In this document: positions 10,145-19,577 of the stretch, in pieces
Numbering within the stretch: position 1 is the stretch's first letter
Layout: the number at the start of each line of letters is the position of its first letter
Origin: Photobacterium arenosum
GTDB lineage: Bacteria; Pseudomonadota; Gammaproteobacteria; Enterobacterales; Vibrionaceae
Direction: 5' to 3'
Assembly (NCBI RefSeq): GCF_014841115.1
Contig: NZ_JACYTP010000001.1
Coordinates: 496,001 to 560,000 of the forward strand
Length of the DNA stretch: 64,000 nucleotides
The notes under the pieces: model-generated
What the model saw: the letters and a program-made list of their open reading frames with translations, nothing else
Told to the model about the DNA's origin: nothing
Databases searched by the model: none
Program-made: the position numbers and the translations under genes

Positions 10145-10393
10145 TCAACCGATTGCAGTCTCGGGATCGAGCAGGTAATACACGGTAGCGGATGCGGAGC
10201 CCAGTTCAGGCTCAAGATAGTTCTGCACACTTTCAATCGAATCCGCCTCCCAGATACAGCGACAGCAGTGATCGTCTCTATCCAGTAATACCGTTTGTAA
10301 ACGCATGCCCGCAGGGGGCTGCCCCAGTGCCGGGCCGGCTTTTTGCGAAAACGTGTCCAGATCCGTGATCCTGTGCTCTGTCGCAATAAACAT
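10145..10393 (-). CDS. Small conserved hypothetical protein
   Basis: The 82-residue product (MFIATEHRITDLDTFSQKAG...) has alternating beta and alpha character, with a CC pair in DDHCCRCIWEADSIESVQNYLEP. It resembles small ferredoxin-like-fold proteins, but I cannot name the family. The ATG at 10393 is chosen because GGAG lies 7 bp upstream; the longer open frame has no such site. It lies 81 bp downstream of the thioesterase gene on the same strand and may be co-transcribed with it. Confidence 0.6.
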   Translation of the reverse strand: MFIATEHRITDLDTFSQKAGPALGQPPAGMRLQTVLLDRDDHCCRCIWEADSIESVQNYLEPELGSASATVYYLLDPETAIG

Positions 10394-10474
10394 AAAAGAC
10401 TCCTTATTCGCCCTACTTCTGATTATAGAGGCTGAATAAGGCGTCTTTCGTTTCATTCAAAGTCATTGGTCAGA

Positions 10475-10924
10475 TCAGGCGCTTGCCGGTAATTCCTTAC
10501 GCGCTTCGATGGCTTCGATGGTGTCTCGGAGTTTAGGAGAGATTTTGGCTTTGCTGTTGTTTTTGAAATCAAACATCACAACCTGGGCTGTACCACGGGT
10601 CGTAATCGCCCCCATTTTCTTACTGAAAATTTCGTACTCCATAGTAAAACGGTCATCTTCAATTTTGCTGACGCGGGAGCCGACCAGCAAAGTATCAGGA
10701 TAAGTAACAGGCAGGCGATAACGGGCGCTGGTGTCACTCAGTACCGGGCCGATACCGGTGTCTTTGATGTCGTCCATCAGCGCGGCTTCTTTGAAGTAAT
10801 CCAGACGGGCGGTTTCAAAGTAACGAAAATAAACCACATTATTGACGTGATTCAGGGCGTCCATCTCCCCCCAGGCAACCGGAATTTCAGTAACCACAGG
10901 GTACTGTTGAAGAATTGCGTCCAT
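10475..10924 (-). CDS. Acyl-CoA thioesterase (4HBT hotdog family)
   Basis: The 149-residue hotdog-fold protein carries the 4HBT active-site pattern VAWGEMDALNHVNNVVYFRYFETAR (about residues 17-41), where D23 and the HVNN loop are the catalytic and substrate positions. Such enzymes hydrolyse short or aromatic acyl-CoA thioesters in the cytoplasm; the exact substrate cannot be read. A strong GAGGAG site precedes the ATG. Confidence 0.85.
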   Translation of the reverse strand: MDAILQQYPVVTEIPVAWGEMDALNHVNNVVYFRYFETARLDYFKEAALMDDIKDTGIGPVLSDTSARYRLPVTYPDTLLVGSRVSKIEDDRFTMEYEIFSKKMGAITTRGTAQVVMFDFKNNSKAKISPKLRDTIEAIEARKELPASA

Positions 10925-11062
10925 GATGGCTCCTCAAAGGCAAAATACGTTGTGTTAGAGCATTTAATCTAACTGTTTTGCAACATTACCACAACATCGA
11001 ACCACAGAAATGAGAAGTAGACAATAGTGCTTCACTGGCCTTATCGGTTGCCGCGATCGGCA

Positions 11063-11150
11063 TGACCCCTCCCCTTGAAAAGAGGAAGGGATCGTACTGA
11101 GTGTGCTAAAGCAGCGAATATTCCCTCCCCTATACGAAGGAGAGCGAGAG
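11063..11150. repeat. Polypyrimidine hairpin repeat (second repeat family), copy 2
   Basis: CCCTCCCCTTGAAAAGAGGAAGGG and the following bases to TATTCCCTCCCC match, in inverted orientation, the end of the repeat at 5747-5816 (shared GGAGGGAATATTC[AG]CTGCT, then CACGCTCA/CACACTCA, then the pyrimidine palindrome). It lies between the thioesterase and cbrC genes. Confidence 0.6.
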
Positions 11151-11187
11151 GATCAGGCTGGAGCTGTTCAGAACGCCGTATTCACAA

Positions 11188-11715
11188 TCAGAGAAAATCC
11201 ATGCCGTAGAGAATGTCGCCACAATGCCGGCATCTGAACTTATACACCGCCGGGTTACCGCCTTTTTCATAGGTATCCAGGATGTCCTGCCATAAATTCG
11301 CTTTAAGCATGTGACGGCTCAAAAATGCCTTTAGTGCCTGTCCGCTTAATGCTTTGAGTTCATCATGCTCGGCAAAACCGTGGAATTCGCAGGCATCACC
11401 ACAATGATCAAGCCAGACTTCCTGACGCCAGGACTGATAACCAGGCGTGCGCTGGCAAACCTCAGCAATCACTTCCCGCTTCAGGCCAGCGCCGTCCAGC
11501 GGAAAATCATCAGAATACGAGGCTTTGAATTCTCTGGCTGCCGAGCCATCAGCGATGCACCATGGGCACAGCCATTCAACATCCCGCTGGGAATAAATAC
11601 TGCCGCTGTACAGATAGCCTCGCGCCTCGCCACAGCAATCGCACACTTTCATGCTTTTCACTACAGCACCAGTCGCCAGCGGATCGGGGTGATAGGTGAA
11701 TTTCGGAAGAGTCAC
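11188..11715 (-). CDS. CbrC-family protein (UPF0167)
   Basis: The 175-residue protein starts MTLPKFTYHPDPLATGAV and has a zinc-type cysteine pattern at both ends (CDCCGEARGYLYSG near residue 25 with WLCPWC, and FRCRHCGDILYGMDFL at the C terminus), as in E. coli CbrC, a colicin-E2-tolerance-related protein of unclear function. The start is GTG at 11715, with AAGGA 9 bp upstream. It stands alone. Confidence 0.82.
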   Translation of the reverse strand: MTLPKFTYHPDPLATGAVVKSMKVCDCCGEARGYLYSGSIYSQRDVEWLCPWCIADGSAAREFKASYSDDFPLDGAGLKREVIAEVCQRTPGYQSWRQEVWLDHCGDACEFHGFAEHDELKALSGQALKAFLSRHMLKANLWQDILDTYEKGGNPAVYKFRCRHCGDILYGMDFL

Positions 11716-12084
11716 TATTTGTATTCCTTTGTCTTAACCGATGGTTTTGTAGCCATTCTTGTCATACACACCAAAGTGAAGAGCCACTCTGGCATCAATC
11801 TTATGCGGCAAGATCAGGTTAAGATTTAGCGACAAAGTAAGGTTCAGGCCCTGCGAAGCACCATTTCCGAAGCACGATCACTTTTTGAGCAACGCAGCAA
11901 TAAAGCCCTGAACGCTGAGATGAACAAGCTTTCACCAGTTATGACAGCGCTGTGCAAATTTCCGGCTCAAGGCACGCGCAACCCCCTTTTTCATGCCGCG
12001 TGACCCGGATTTTCCGGTATCCTACCCCGCTAATTAATCACTCTCTTTTTGGGCTGTAAGCCCTGCCGGCATTAAAACACTATT
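11716..12084. other. 369-bp spacer between cbrC and the coiled-coil membrane protein gene
   Basis: This holds the leaders of two divergent genes. A plus-strand frame at about 11848-12003 reads without stops (…SLFEQRSNKALNAEMNKLSPVM…) but has no start or ribosome binding site; it may be a gene relic. I see no repeat or RNA gene. Confidence 0.4.
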
Positions 12085-13212
12085 ATGGTTTCAGACAACG
12101 CTCTACCCGGGACAGGCACTGTTCGCTTTCCGAAAGGCCGGTTCGCCATGTGGACGGTATACAGCTTTACCAGCGCTTCCATTCTGGCTTCCATCATTTT
12201 TTCACTGTTGCTATTTTTGTCTATCGACGACAACCCTGTGATGCAGATCCTCTTTGGCGGTCTGGCGGTTATTTTCGAACTGGGTAAATTCTTCGCCTGG
12301 TATGAATTTGGCGAACGCCGCGCCAGACGCAGCTACTCAGGGGCCACCTGCGCGTTGGCTTTTTATTCTGTACTGGCGGCGATTTCCATCGGCGGTTCAG
12401 TCGGCGGCATTCAAAGTGCCACTAATCAGGCTCAGAGCCATGTCACAGTACAGCAGAGCAAAATCAACGCTTACAACATGCAGATTGACGCCATTGAAAA
12501 GCAGATCGATCTGAACAATGAGGCGGCGCAGAAGTACATCAGAATGGAGCGTATCGCCACGGGTGTCACCCGTATTCAGCGAGAAAACAGCAAGCTGCGC
12601 GAGCAGCAGCAAGCGCTGGCAATGGAGCGGGACAACCTGCCTGTGGTCAGCCAGGGCTCAGTGCTGGGTTTAATTGACGGTCTGGCAAAAACCCTCAAAG
12701 TCAGCAATGAAGCAGCGCAGCTCGGGCTGGTGATCTTTCTCTCTGTTCTGCTGGATTTCTTTGCCGCTTTCTTTGTCGGATTGATCGGTGAAGAGCTGCG
12801 TTTTCGTCAGCAATTTAACCAACGCCATGCCATTTATGTCTCAAACACGACTGTCAGGCAATCTGCCGCAGGGTCCAACCCGCCAGGACCTGAAAATAGC
12901 CCAGCAAGTGATTATACAGGCACAGCCAGTATGGCAACCTTAGCCATTGAAGCGGCCCGCGAATCTCAGTCTGCAAGCGCCGAAGAAGCGCCCTCCCTGT
13001 CGCCCTACGATCGCGTGGTAGATGCACTCACGTCTGATTCCGTCAGCTGCTCAAAACGGGCCATTATACGGGCGCTGAAGCTCTCAGCGGATGACGTCGA
13101 TGAGGTGTTCCACCGCATGATGGGGGAAGGCCTGGTCAGTAAGAAGCCAAACCACCATTTCCAGTGGCACGGGCTACAGGCTCAAACGGACACTGACGGT
13201 CAGCAGGCCTAG
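12085..13212 (+). CDS. Membrane protein with coiled coil and winged-helix-like C terminus, function unknown
   Basis: The 375-residue product shows three hydrophobic segments near residues 24-45, 50-70 and 90-112, then a strong heptad-rich coiled coil (about 120-195: QQSKINAYNMQIDAIEKQIDLNNEAAQKYI and onwards), a fourth hydrophobic segment (about 211-236, AAQLGLVIFLSVLLDFFAAFFVGLIG), a low-complexity linker and a C-terminal domain (about 310-365) that looks like a small winged helix (CSKRAIIRALKLSADDVDEVFHRMMGEGLVSKKP). The layout suggests a membrane-anchored sensor or structural protein; no enzyme motif is visible. The start has only a weak ribosome binding site. It is a single-gene unit with its own terminator. 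Confidence 0.75.
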   Translation: MVSDNALPGTGTVRFPKGRFAMWTVYSFTSASILASIIFSLLLFLSIDDNPVMQILFGGLAVIFELGKFFAWYEFGERRARRSYSGATCALAFYSVLAAISIGGSVGGIQSATNQAQSHVTVQQSKINAYNMQIDAIEKQIDLNNEAAQKYIRMERIATGVTRIQRENSKLREQQQALAMERDNLPVVSQGSVLGLIDGLAKTLKVSNEAAQLGLVIFLSVLLDFFAAFFVGLIGEELRFRQQFNQRHAIYVSNTTVRQSAAGSNPPGPENSPASDYTGTASMATLAIEAARESQSASAEEAPSLSPYDRVVDALTSDSVSCSKRAIIRALKLSADDVDEVFHRMMGEGLVSKKPNHHFQWHGLQAQTDTDGQQA

Positions 13213-13278
13213 TGTCTCAATTGGCAGTCGGACCAACCGCTAGCCAGAGATTCTGTCACCCAAAGTATCAGTTAATAG

Positions 13279-13304
13279 AGCGGGCGCCCAGGTGCCCGCT
13301 TTCT
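13279..13304 (+). terminator. Terminator-like hairpin
   Basis: AGCGGGCGCC pairs with GGTGCCCGCT (one G-T pair) and is followed by a short T-rich stretch. It lies 66 bp after the coiled-coil membrane protein gene. Confidence 0.6.
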
Positions 13305-13368
13305 GTTTCGCCAGCACAGATCAGCCACTCTGTACACATCAGATACTCTTACTGCCACCGGCGATCAG

Positions 13369-14820
13369 CTAAGGTTGCTTAAACAGGGTCTCAAGCAGAA
13401 AAGGTTCATCAAAATGACGCTTGCCGATAAACGCGGTCGCATGATGGCCCAGCTGACGCTGAGTCCCCGGCGATTTAACCCCGAGCGGCCAGAGATAAAA
13501 CCGCTCTGCGCGTACACTGGCCGGTAACATCGCCTGCGAATTGAACAGGCTCTTATTGTGGCTTGTTGCTGCAGGTAAACTGCGCAATTGATCGTAAGGC
13601 AATACAGTCAATACGCGTGCCCGGACATCATGCCGCAGCCATTGCACATCTTTCACCATATGCTCGCCAGAGGATAAGGTCACCCCCAGCTTGTCTGTCT
13701 GATGCCCGGCATAGACTTGCAGGGTAACAGGCCATTCCGCTTTGTTGCCCGGCGGAGCAAAAGTGAGAGCCGGTGACAGGGCAAACACCATGTGATAACA
13801 GCCGCAATGGTGAATACTGTCCAGAATGTAAGGTTGTCCGTCAGCATCCAGCGTTAGCCTCAGCAACACCCCATCAAACTGACCTGCATACGGATCAACC
13901 CCTGAGCGTGCGGTGCGGTTGGCGAACCACAGCGTGTAGTTCAGCTGCATCAGGGTCTGTCCATAAAAGCGGGTATAGCTGACATGGGTATACAGGGTCG
14001 GCTTCTGGGGAACGACCCCAGGCTGACTGGGGGTGACATAACGGACCTGACCGGGAAAGTCATCCCGCGAGCGGGTTTCAACCTGAAAAACCGGCGCGTA
14101 AAAGCTAAGCAGACTTTGCTGCTGCTCTGCGCTTAGCAGCGGCCATGACAGTGCCGACCTCTCCCTTGCCTGACGAAACCACGCCTGTATCTGCAAGCGG
14201 TTAAGGGATGGCCTGTCATCTGGCGCGTAACGGATCGCATAACCCTCAACAGGTTGGATAAAATGGCTGATCAGACGCCGCTTTTCTTTGTCCATCGAAG
14301 GTCTGGCAAAATGTTGTGTGACCGGGTACAGCCCCAGTACCCGTTGCCAGGTCGCGTAGCCGGATGGCAACTGAGGCGGCTCTGTGATGAGCGCTGACCA
14401 CAGAGCGGGCTGATACAAGCTGCGGCCGACCAGCTGCTCTGCACACAGATCGAGCGGCTTTAACCCATAAGCGGTGTTATCTGGCAGGTTCTGATATTCC
14501 GCCTGCCGCTGTACGGCGGCCTGATGTGACACATAGTCCAGCCATTGGCGTTTGCTTTCGCGATCAGTCAGCTCAAATAGCCAGGACAGACTGAAACGGT
14601 CGAAAGCCAGGTGCGGAAATCTCGGGTCCCATGTCAGCTGCGCATCTTGTACGCCCTGTTGCTGAACAGTACGCTTAAAGTCCGTGAGCAGATCAACACA
14701 GTCGGCTTGTGAGCGTGTGTAGATTTGCTGCTGGGCAGGAATAGAATCCGGGATCGGCTCGGGCAGGGATGTACAGGCTGTCATCAACAGGAAAGACAAC
14801 AGAGTCAGCACACGCATCAT
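13369..14820 (-). CDS. Lipoprotein, function unknown
   Basis: From the ATG at 14820 the product is 483 residues and begins with a lipoprotein signal MMRVLTLLSFLLMTAC (lipobox LMTAC, Cys16). It is then a long soluble domain with no enzyme motif that I recognise; HHCGCYHMVF and RFYLWPLGV near the C terminus are distinctive. The open frame runs 52 codons further upstream, but the lipoprotein start and the GAGAGGGG site just before it decide for 14820. It is probably anchored to the outer membrane. It is transcribed alone, convergent with the coiled-coil gene. Confidence 0.75.
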   Translation of the reverse strand: MMRVLTLLSFLLMTACTSLPEPIPDSIPAQQQIYTRSQADCVDLLTDFKRTVQQQGVQDAQLTWDPRFPHLAFDRFSLSWLFELTDRESKRQWLDYVSHQAAVQRQAEYQNLPDNTAYGLKPLDLCAEQLVGRSLYQPALWSALITEPPQLPSGYATWQRVLGLYPVTQHFARPSMDKEKRRLISHFIQPVEGYAIRYAPDDRPSLNRLQIQAWFRQARERSALSWPLLSAEQQQSLLSFYAPVFQVETRSRDDFPGQVRYVTPSQPGVVPQKPTLYTHVSYTRFYGQTLMQLNYTLWFANRTARSGVDPYAGQFDGVLLRLTLDADGQPYILDSIHHCGCYHMVFALSPALTFAPPGNKAEWPVTLQVYAGHQTDKLGVTLSSGEHMVKDVQWLRHDVRARVLTVLPYDQLRSLPAATSHNKSLFNSQAMLPASVRAERFYLWPLGVKSPGTQRQLGHHATAFIGKRHFDEPFLLETLFKQP

Positions 14821-14940
14821 ATCCCCTCTCCTGATAATCCCAGCGTCGATAAATAACTGAACCCGACTCCTGTAAGTGAAGCAGATAATCGCCTGGTTTG
14901 GTGTCTGCCGGCTATGAGAACAACGCAAGAAAACCAAAAG

Positions 14941-14970
14941 AAAAAAGCCCGCACCTGGCCGTGCGGGCTT
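14941..14970 (-). terminator. Rho-independent terminator of hpd
   Basis: AAGCCCGCAC (14945-14954) pairs with GTGCGGGCTT (14961-14970) around a 6-nt loop; read on the minus strand it runs into a T tract. It lies 36 bp after the hpd stop codon. Confidence 0.9.
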
Positions 14971-15006
14971 GCTCATATCTTTGTTTGTGTCAGTGAGCGG
15001 ATAAAG

Positions 15007-16086
15007 TTAAGCGTTATCCGGCACCTGAATTACACCACGGCGGATTTGATCCAGTTCAATCGATTCAAACAGCGCCTGGAAGTTACCTTCACCGAAGCCT
15101 TCGTTGCCTTTACGCTGAATAATTTCAAAGAACACAGGACCAATAACGGTATCGGTAAAGATCTGCAGCAAAATGCCGGTTTCATCACCATCAATCAGGA
15201 TTTTCAGATCTTGAAGTTTCGCCAGATCTTCCTGATGACCAGGAATACGCTTATTCACCCCTTCATAGTAGGTATCAGGGGTATCCATGAAGGCCAGACC
15301 GTTCTTTTTCAGCCGTGTCACCGTCTCGAAAATATTGTCTGTGCTCAAAGCGATATGCTGGATGCCTTCGCCATTGTATTGATCCAGATACTCTGCAATC
15401 TGTGATTTATCGTCACTGGATTCATTGATTGGAATACGGATTTTTCCGCATGGCGCCGTCATAGCGCGAGACAGCAGGCCAGTGACTTTACCTTTGATGT
15501 CAAAGTGGCGGATTTCACGGAAGTTGGCAATACGCTCATAAAAGCCCGCCCACAGATCCATGTTCCCTTGCTTCACGTTGTGAGTCAGGTGATCCAGGGT
15601 ATGTAAACCGGCATCCTGATTAGCCAGGCGTTCCTGATAATCCGGGTAATAGTCGAAGTCGATCTCATAGATATCGTGCTCACCATAACGATCGACCAGA
15701 TAGATCAGAGATTCGCCGATACCGTACACGGCCGGAATATTCAGTTCCATCGGACCGGCCTGAGCTGGACAAGCTGTCGCCCCGTTGTCCACCGCGTGTT
15801 CCAGAGCCAGCGTCGAGTCTTTCACACGAAATGCCATCGCGTTAACGCTCGCACCGTGAACACCGGCAAAACCGGCAGCCTGAGAGTGCTGTTCACCGTT
15901 AATGATAAAGTTAATGTCACCCTGGCGGTATAGCCAGACTGATTTATGTTTATGCTTGGCAACTTCAGCGAAGCCCATCAGCCGGAACAGGTTTTTGAGA
16001 TTGGCAATACCCTCTGGCGTCGGTGCGGTATACTCAACAAACTCGAAGCCGTCCGTGCCCATAGGATTTTTCATCATTTCACTCAT
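15007..16086 (-). CDS. hpd: 4-hydroxyphenylpyruvate dioxygenase
   Basis: The 359-residue enzyme converts 4-hydroxyphenylpyruvate to homogentisate (tyrosine breakdown; source of pyomelanin if homogentisate accumulates). The two vicinal-oxygen-chelate halves are visible. The iron ligands sit in LDHLTHNVKQG (His near 170), GIQHIALSTDN (His near 250) and FFEIIQRKGNEGFGEGNFQALFESIE (Glu near 331). No other homogentisate gene lies beside it. Confidence 0.95.
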   Translation of the reverse strand: MSEMMKNPMGTDGFEFVEYTAPTPEGIANLKNLFRLMGFAEVAKHKHKSVWLYRQGDINFIINGEQHSQAAGFAGVHGASVNAMAFRVKDSTLALEHAVDNGATACPAQAGPMELNIPAVYGIGESLIYLVDRYGEHDIYEIDFDYYPDYQERLANQDAGLHTLDHLTHNVKQGNMDLWAGFYERIANFREIRHFDIKGKVTGLLSRAMTAPCGKIRIPINESSDDKSQIAEYLDQYNGEGIQHIALSTDNIFETVTRLKKNGLAFMDTPDTYYEGVNKRIPGHQEDLAKLQDLKILIDGDETGILLQIFTDTVIGPVFFEIIQRKGNEGFGEGNFQALFESIELDQIRRGVIQVPDNA

Positions 16087-16519
16087 CCGTATATCCTCAC
16101 ATATTGGTTACTTTGCTGACGCCTGTTCAGCGATTCCTTACCTATAGAATTAGCACCACAGAGAGGGGTTGAGAAGCCAGTTGTAAAACTAAGGTTAACG
16201 CAATGTAAAAATAGTTTGTAAAGCCAGCTTGCCAGCCATTTGAGCTCAATGAGCACCCCATCCATTACAGGTAATGAGAACAGCGTAAGAACCTGAGACA
16301 CCATGAAATCAAGCCATTTCATAAAATTGAAAAATAGTGTAGAAAGCTTTACATAGGCGTATGCGCTGGAGTACTGCTCTGAAGTGATTGCGTAGCAACC
16401 TGCATAAGAGAAGCAACCAACTCTTCGCGGCAATCACAACCGCGAGACTGTGTTGCCGGCTCTGTCGAGATTCGAAAGATAAACAGCCCCTGACTATGGT
16501 TATGGAGGAGGTCATTGTA
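16087..16519. other. 433-bp divergent spacer between hpd and the CHAD gene
   Basis: This is the leader region of two divergent genes. Open frames on the minus strand (16083-16433) and upstream in the CHAD frame (from 16388) have no good start sites and look non-coding. I see no clear operator. Confidence 0.45.
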
Positions 16520-17482
16520 ATGAGCGTAAATAAAAGGGATAAACTGCGTTTACCGCAGCGGAAAAAAACGTCAGTTGCCCTGAAAAAAGACAGCGCAATT
16601 TACTTGCCGACTTATCATTTTCTGAAAAGCGAATTTCAGCATGCCCGACGCCACGAGGCAGGGCTGATCCGCGATGACGATACAGAATTCCTGCACCAGT
16701 ACCGTGTGTCACTCCGGCGCTGTCGTGCCTTGCTCAGCCTGCTCAGTGCCATTTTCCTGCCGCAGCAAAAACAGATGATTCAGAACGCCCTGAAAACCTT
16801 GATGCAGAAAACCAATGAACTGCGGGATCTGGATGTGTATTTAGGCAACATGGAACCTTATTTCGATGCGCTGGATCATGAGTATCATCAGGGGTTGATC
16901 CTGTTCTTTAACGACCTGCAGGACAGGCGGATAGTGTTGCAAAAGCAAATTAAAGAGTGGCTGAAATCTGCCGACTATCAGCAACAATGCGCCCAGATAG
17001 TCGGGTTACTGGATGAGCTGACCGTGAAACCGACAGATGCAGGAAAAAAGCCCAGCCTGCCGTTTGCAAAAAAATGTATCTGGAAACACTTCAATAAAAC
17101 ACAGAATGTCTGTCAGTCCATCGGTTACGCCAACCCGGACGAACACATTCACGAGCTCAGAATTTCCTGCAAAAAGCTCCGTTATCTTCTGGAGTATTTT
17201 GCCCCGATTTTTCCGCGCAAAGTCATGAAAGATCACATCAAGCAGCTGAAAGCGCTGCAGGATTCCCTTGGTTACTTTAACGACAGTGCGGTACAGATGG
17301 ATTTTCTCAATCAGTATCTTGAGCAGCAAAAGCCAGGATCAAAACGCCATAACGCAATCTCGCGTTTACTGACATTCAGCCAAAAGCAGCATGCCGATCA
17401 TAAAATCAGTGTTATCGATCATGTCAATCAGTATGCCTTTGCTGCTCCTCAAAAATCCTTTGAAAAGATATATAAACCCTGA
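16520..17482 (+). CDS. CHAD-domain protein
   Basis: The 320-residue protein is a helical CHAD domain: the N-terminal half holds LHQYRVSLRRCRALLSLL (conserved His and Arg/Lys face) and TNELRDLDVYLGNM; the second repeat holds IHELRISCKKLRYLLEYF and LKALQDSLGYFNDSAVQ. CHAD domains bind inorganic polyphosphate with this basic face and often go with polyphosphate granules. No CYTH domain is fused here. The ATG at 16520 is preceded by GGAGGAG; the open frame upstream has no better start. Confidence 0.88.
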   Translation: MSVNKRDKLRLPQRKKTSVALKKDSAIYLPTYHFLKSEFQHARRHEAGLIRDDDTEFLHQYRVSLRRCRALLSLLSAIFLPQQKQMIQNALKTLMQKTNELRDLDVYLGNMEPYFDALDHEYHQGLILFFNDLQDRRIVLQKQIKEWLKSADYQQQCAQIVGLLDELTVKPTDAGKKPSLPFAKKCIWKHFNKTQNVCQSIGYANPDEHIHELRISCKKLRYLLEYFAPIFPRKVMKDHIKQLKALQDSLGYFNDSAVQMDFLNQYLEQQKPGSKRHNAISRLLTFSQKQHADHKISVIDHVNQYAFAAPQKSFEKIYKP

Positions 17483-17629
17483 ACAGGACATCGGACGGGA
17501 GATTTTTTGCGGCATCATGCACATTTCATAAAAGCTTCATTAAACAGCAATACAAGCTGAGAGACCAATCACGCTTTATTTTCAGCGCTTTGCTATTAAT
17601 GTATGAAACACAAATGAAAGGAAGTGCGT

Positions 17630-17968
17630 ATGAAATCAATCAGAACAATAACACTGACTCTCTCCTCCCTGTTTGCACTGTCTGTAACCCCCCAGGCTGC
17701 AGCGGCCGATGCGCAGCAAGCCTTTATGAACGACTGCCTTCGCACTTATCAGAATGAGTCCTTATGTCTGGGTTACGCCCTGGGTGTTTTTAACACCATT
17801 TCAGCCATTCAATGCAGCCAGCCAGAGCAGCACCCTATTCATTCCTTAACTCAGCCCGGCACCATGCAGACGGAAGGTGCAAAGCGCGTTCGCCTGTCGA
17901 TTGAAGCCATGCAACCGGCACTGAGCAAAATCAGCGACTGCCGGGCCAATGCGCCCGCTTCAAGCTGA
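17630..17968 (+). CDS. Small secreted protein, possibly Rap1a/Tai-like
   Basis: The 112-residue product has a clear signal peptide (MKSIRTITLTLSSLFALSVTPQAAA) and a mature part with four cysteines, including DCLRTYQNESLCLGYALGVFNTI near residues 34-56. The pattern of a Cys, about ten residues, Cys-x-GY and x-G resembles the Rap1a/Tai type VI immunity fold, but this is a weak resemblance. The ATG at 17630 has AAGGA upstream; a GTG two codons earlier is less likely. No effector gene is next to it. Confidence 0.65.
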   Translation: MKSIRTITLTLSSLFALSVTPQAAAADAQQAFMNDCLRTYQNESLCLGYALGVFNTISAIQCSQPEQHPIHSLTQPGTMQTEGAKRVRLSIEAMQPALSKISDCRANAPASS

Positions 17969-18115
17969 CCAGACAGTCTATAGCTGGCCTGAGAGCCTTT
18001 AGCGAATCAGAAAGCCTTTGCTAATCAGAAAACCTTGAGCGATGCCGGCCAGTTTGCTACTGGCCGGAATCAGTTTTCACAACAGACTGACGCGATCTTA
18101 GTCTCAGCCTCTGTC

Positions 18116-18604
18116 TCAGATATCCGCTTTGATGGCAGCTTTAATATCCGCTTCCAGCGCCTCTGGCTTAGTCAGTGGCGCGTAACGTTTAATCGGCTGG
18201 CCATCCCGGCCAATCAGGAACTTGGTGAAGTTCCATTTGATATTTTTTCCCAGCAGGCCAGGTAAAGCGCCGGTCAGATAGGCAAACAGCGGATGACTGG
18301 TCGCTCCTTTGACATCCACCTTTTCAAACATGGGAAAATCAACGCCATAGTTAATTTCGCAAAACTCACTGATGGCTTCGCTATTACCCGGTTCCTGCTG
18401 ACCAAACTGATTGCAGGGAAAACCGAGGATCACCAAACCCTGCTCACGGTATGTCTTATAAAGCGACTGCAGGCCCTGATATTGCGGCGTAAAGCCACAT
18501 TGACTGGCGGTATTCACCACCAACACAACTTTCCCTTTGTAAGTGCTTAATGGCAGTAGCTCGCCTTGCAGGCTGGTGACTGAAAAATCGTAAAATGCCG
18601 CCAT
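18116..18604 (-). CDS. Glutathione peroxidase family (BtuE-like thiol peroxidase)
   Basis: The 162-residue protein has the GPx signatures GKVVLVVNTASQCGFTPQY (catalytic Cys near residue 36, cysteine rather than selenocysteine), LGFPCNQFGQQEPG (second Cys) and WNFTKFLIGRDG (Trp and Asn of the catalytic site). It reduces peroxides in the cytoplasm, probably with thioredoxin as donor as in other cysteine-type enzymes. AAGGA precedes the ATG. Confidence 0.92.
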   Translation of the reverse strand: MAAFYDFSVTSLQGELLPLSTYKGKVVLVVNTASQCGFTPQYQGLQSLYKTYREQGLVILGFPCNQFGQQEPGNSEAISEFCEINYGVDFPMFEKVDVKGATSHPLFAYLTGALPGLLGKNIKWNFTKFLIGRDGQPIKRYAPLTKPEALEADIKAAIKADI

Positions 18605-18749
18605 AACTCTGTTCCTTACCTGTCATGCTTCAAGCATGGTGTCTTTGTGTGGCCAGTTTATCAGGCACAGCTGTTCAACTGGGAATTGTTCTTTAAAACC
18701 GTATACTGGCCCCCCACCACATCTGAAACGTAACTGCCAGGGAACCTCA

Positions 18750-19337
18750 GTGTCTTCATTTAGCCAGCAACTGACCGCTATGGGCCTCAGAAGCTTAGAC
18801 TTTAACCAGGCTGAAAACGCAAGCTTAGACGTACTGCTCAGCCAGCTTGAAACAGAATTTTCCTCACTGCAGCAGCAACGGCCAAACAGCAAAGGCGACG
18901 ATCTTTTACTGGGGATGATGACCAAAACGCATTTATCTGCACTTGAGCAATATCAGAGTACGGAGAGCCAAAGTCATGCAATGAATGATCTGTTCGTGCA
19001 GCAACTTGGCAAGGAACATGCGGCACGTTTCGACAACCAGCATCATGGCCATTTTCTGCTGGTCACACGCCTGTGGATGCTGGTACTCGGTTATCAGCAG
19101 ATCGATCTCAGCTATGCGGCCGATCATGCGCTGTCCAGCGCTAGCCTGCTGTTTCCGGATGATGCCACAGGGCCAAGCCACAGCCGCGCTGAGCAAACCC
19201 GGCGCCGCTTTATGCAGGCCTATTATCAAGGTAAAGCATCAGCCCGCGACAATGCGAGGGGCACAGAGCAGAATACGTCCTCTGTCAGTTTCATAAACTC
19301 ACTCAGAGGCTGGTTTCAGCGTATATTTCATCGGTGA
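18750..19337 (+). CDS. Hypothetical protein
   Basis: From GTG at 18750 (AGGGA 6 bp upstream) the product is 195 residues: VSSFSQQLTAMGLRSLDFNQAEN. It is mostly helical, with a hydrophobic stretch HFLLVTRLWMLVLGYQQIDLS around residues 100-120 and a basic C terminus (FINSLRGWFQRIFHR) that may be amphipathic. I do not recognise the family. An ATG at 18780 is an alternative start. Confidence 0.6.
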   Translation: MSSFSQQLTAMGLRSLDFNQAENASLDVLLSQLETEFSSLQQQRPNSKGDDLLLGMMTKTHLSALEQYQSTESQSHAMNDLFVQQLGKEHAARFDNQHHGHFLLVTRLWMLVLGYQQIDLSYAADHALSSASLLFPDDATGPSHSRAEQTRRRFMQAYYQGKASARDNARGTEQNTSSVSFINSLRGWFQRIFHR

Positions 19338-19543
19338 AACTGAAAACATACGGCAGATCCCGAAAACCCGGTGTTTACGCTGAGATAAAAAAGTGAAAAA
19401 ACAGCAAATAAATCATGTTAAATCATACAGCTAGCAGGCTGGCTGCTGTTTTTATGTCTTTGCTAATAAAAAAGTTATCCGCCTAATGTTTTGACAAGGT
19501 TGATGTTTAACATTTGACTATACATTTTTTACAAAAGTGATCG

Positions 19544-19571
19544 TTGCGCGTTTTTTAATCACCCCTATAAT
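19544..19571 (+). promoter_or_regulatory. Sigma-70 promoter of candidate small RNA
   Basis: TTGCGC (19544-19549) and a perfect TATAAT (19566-19571) are 16 bp apart. No protein start follows on this strand before the strong terminator at 19686-19717. Confidence 0.55.
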
Positions 19572-19577
19572 ACCGCC

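Noticed and set aside
16083..16433. Minus-strand open frame upstream of hpd
   Set aside because: It lies in the leader region, has no ribosome binding site and its product resembles no protein family.
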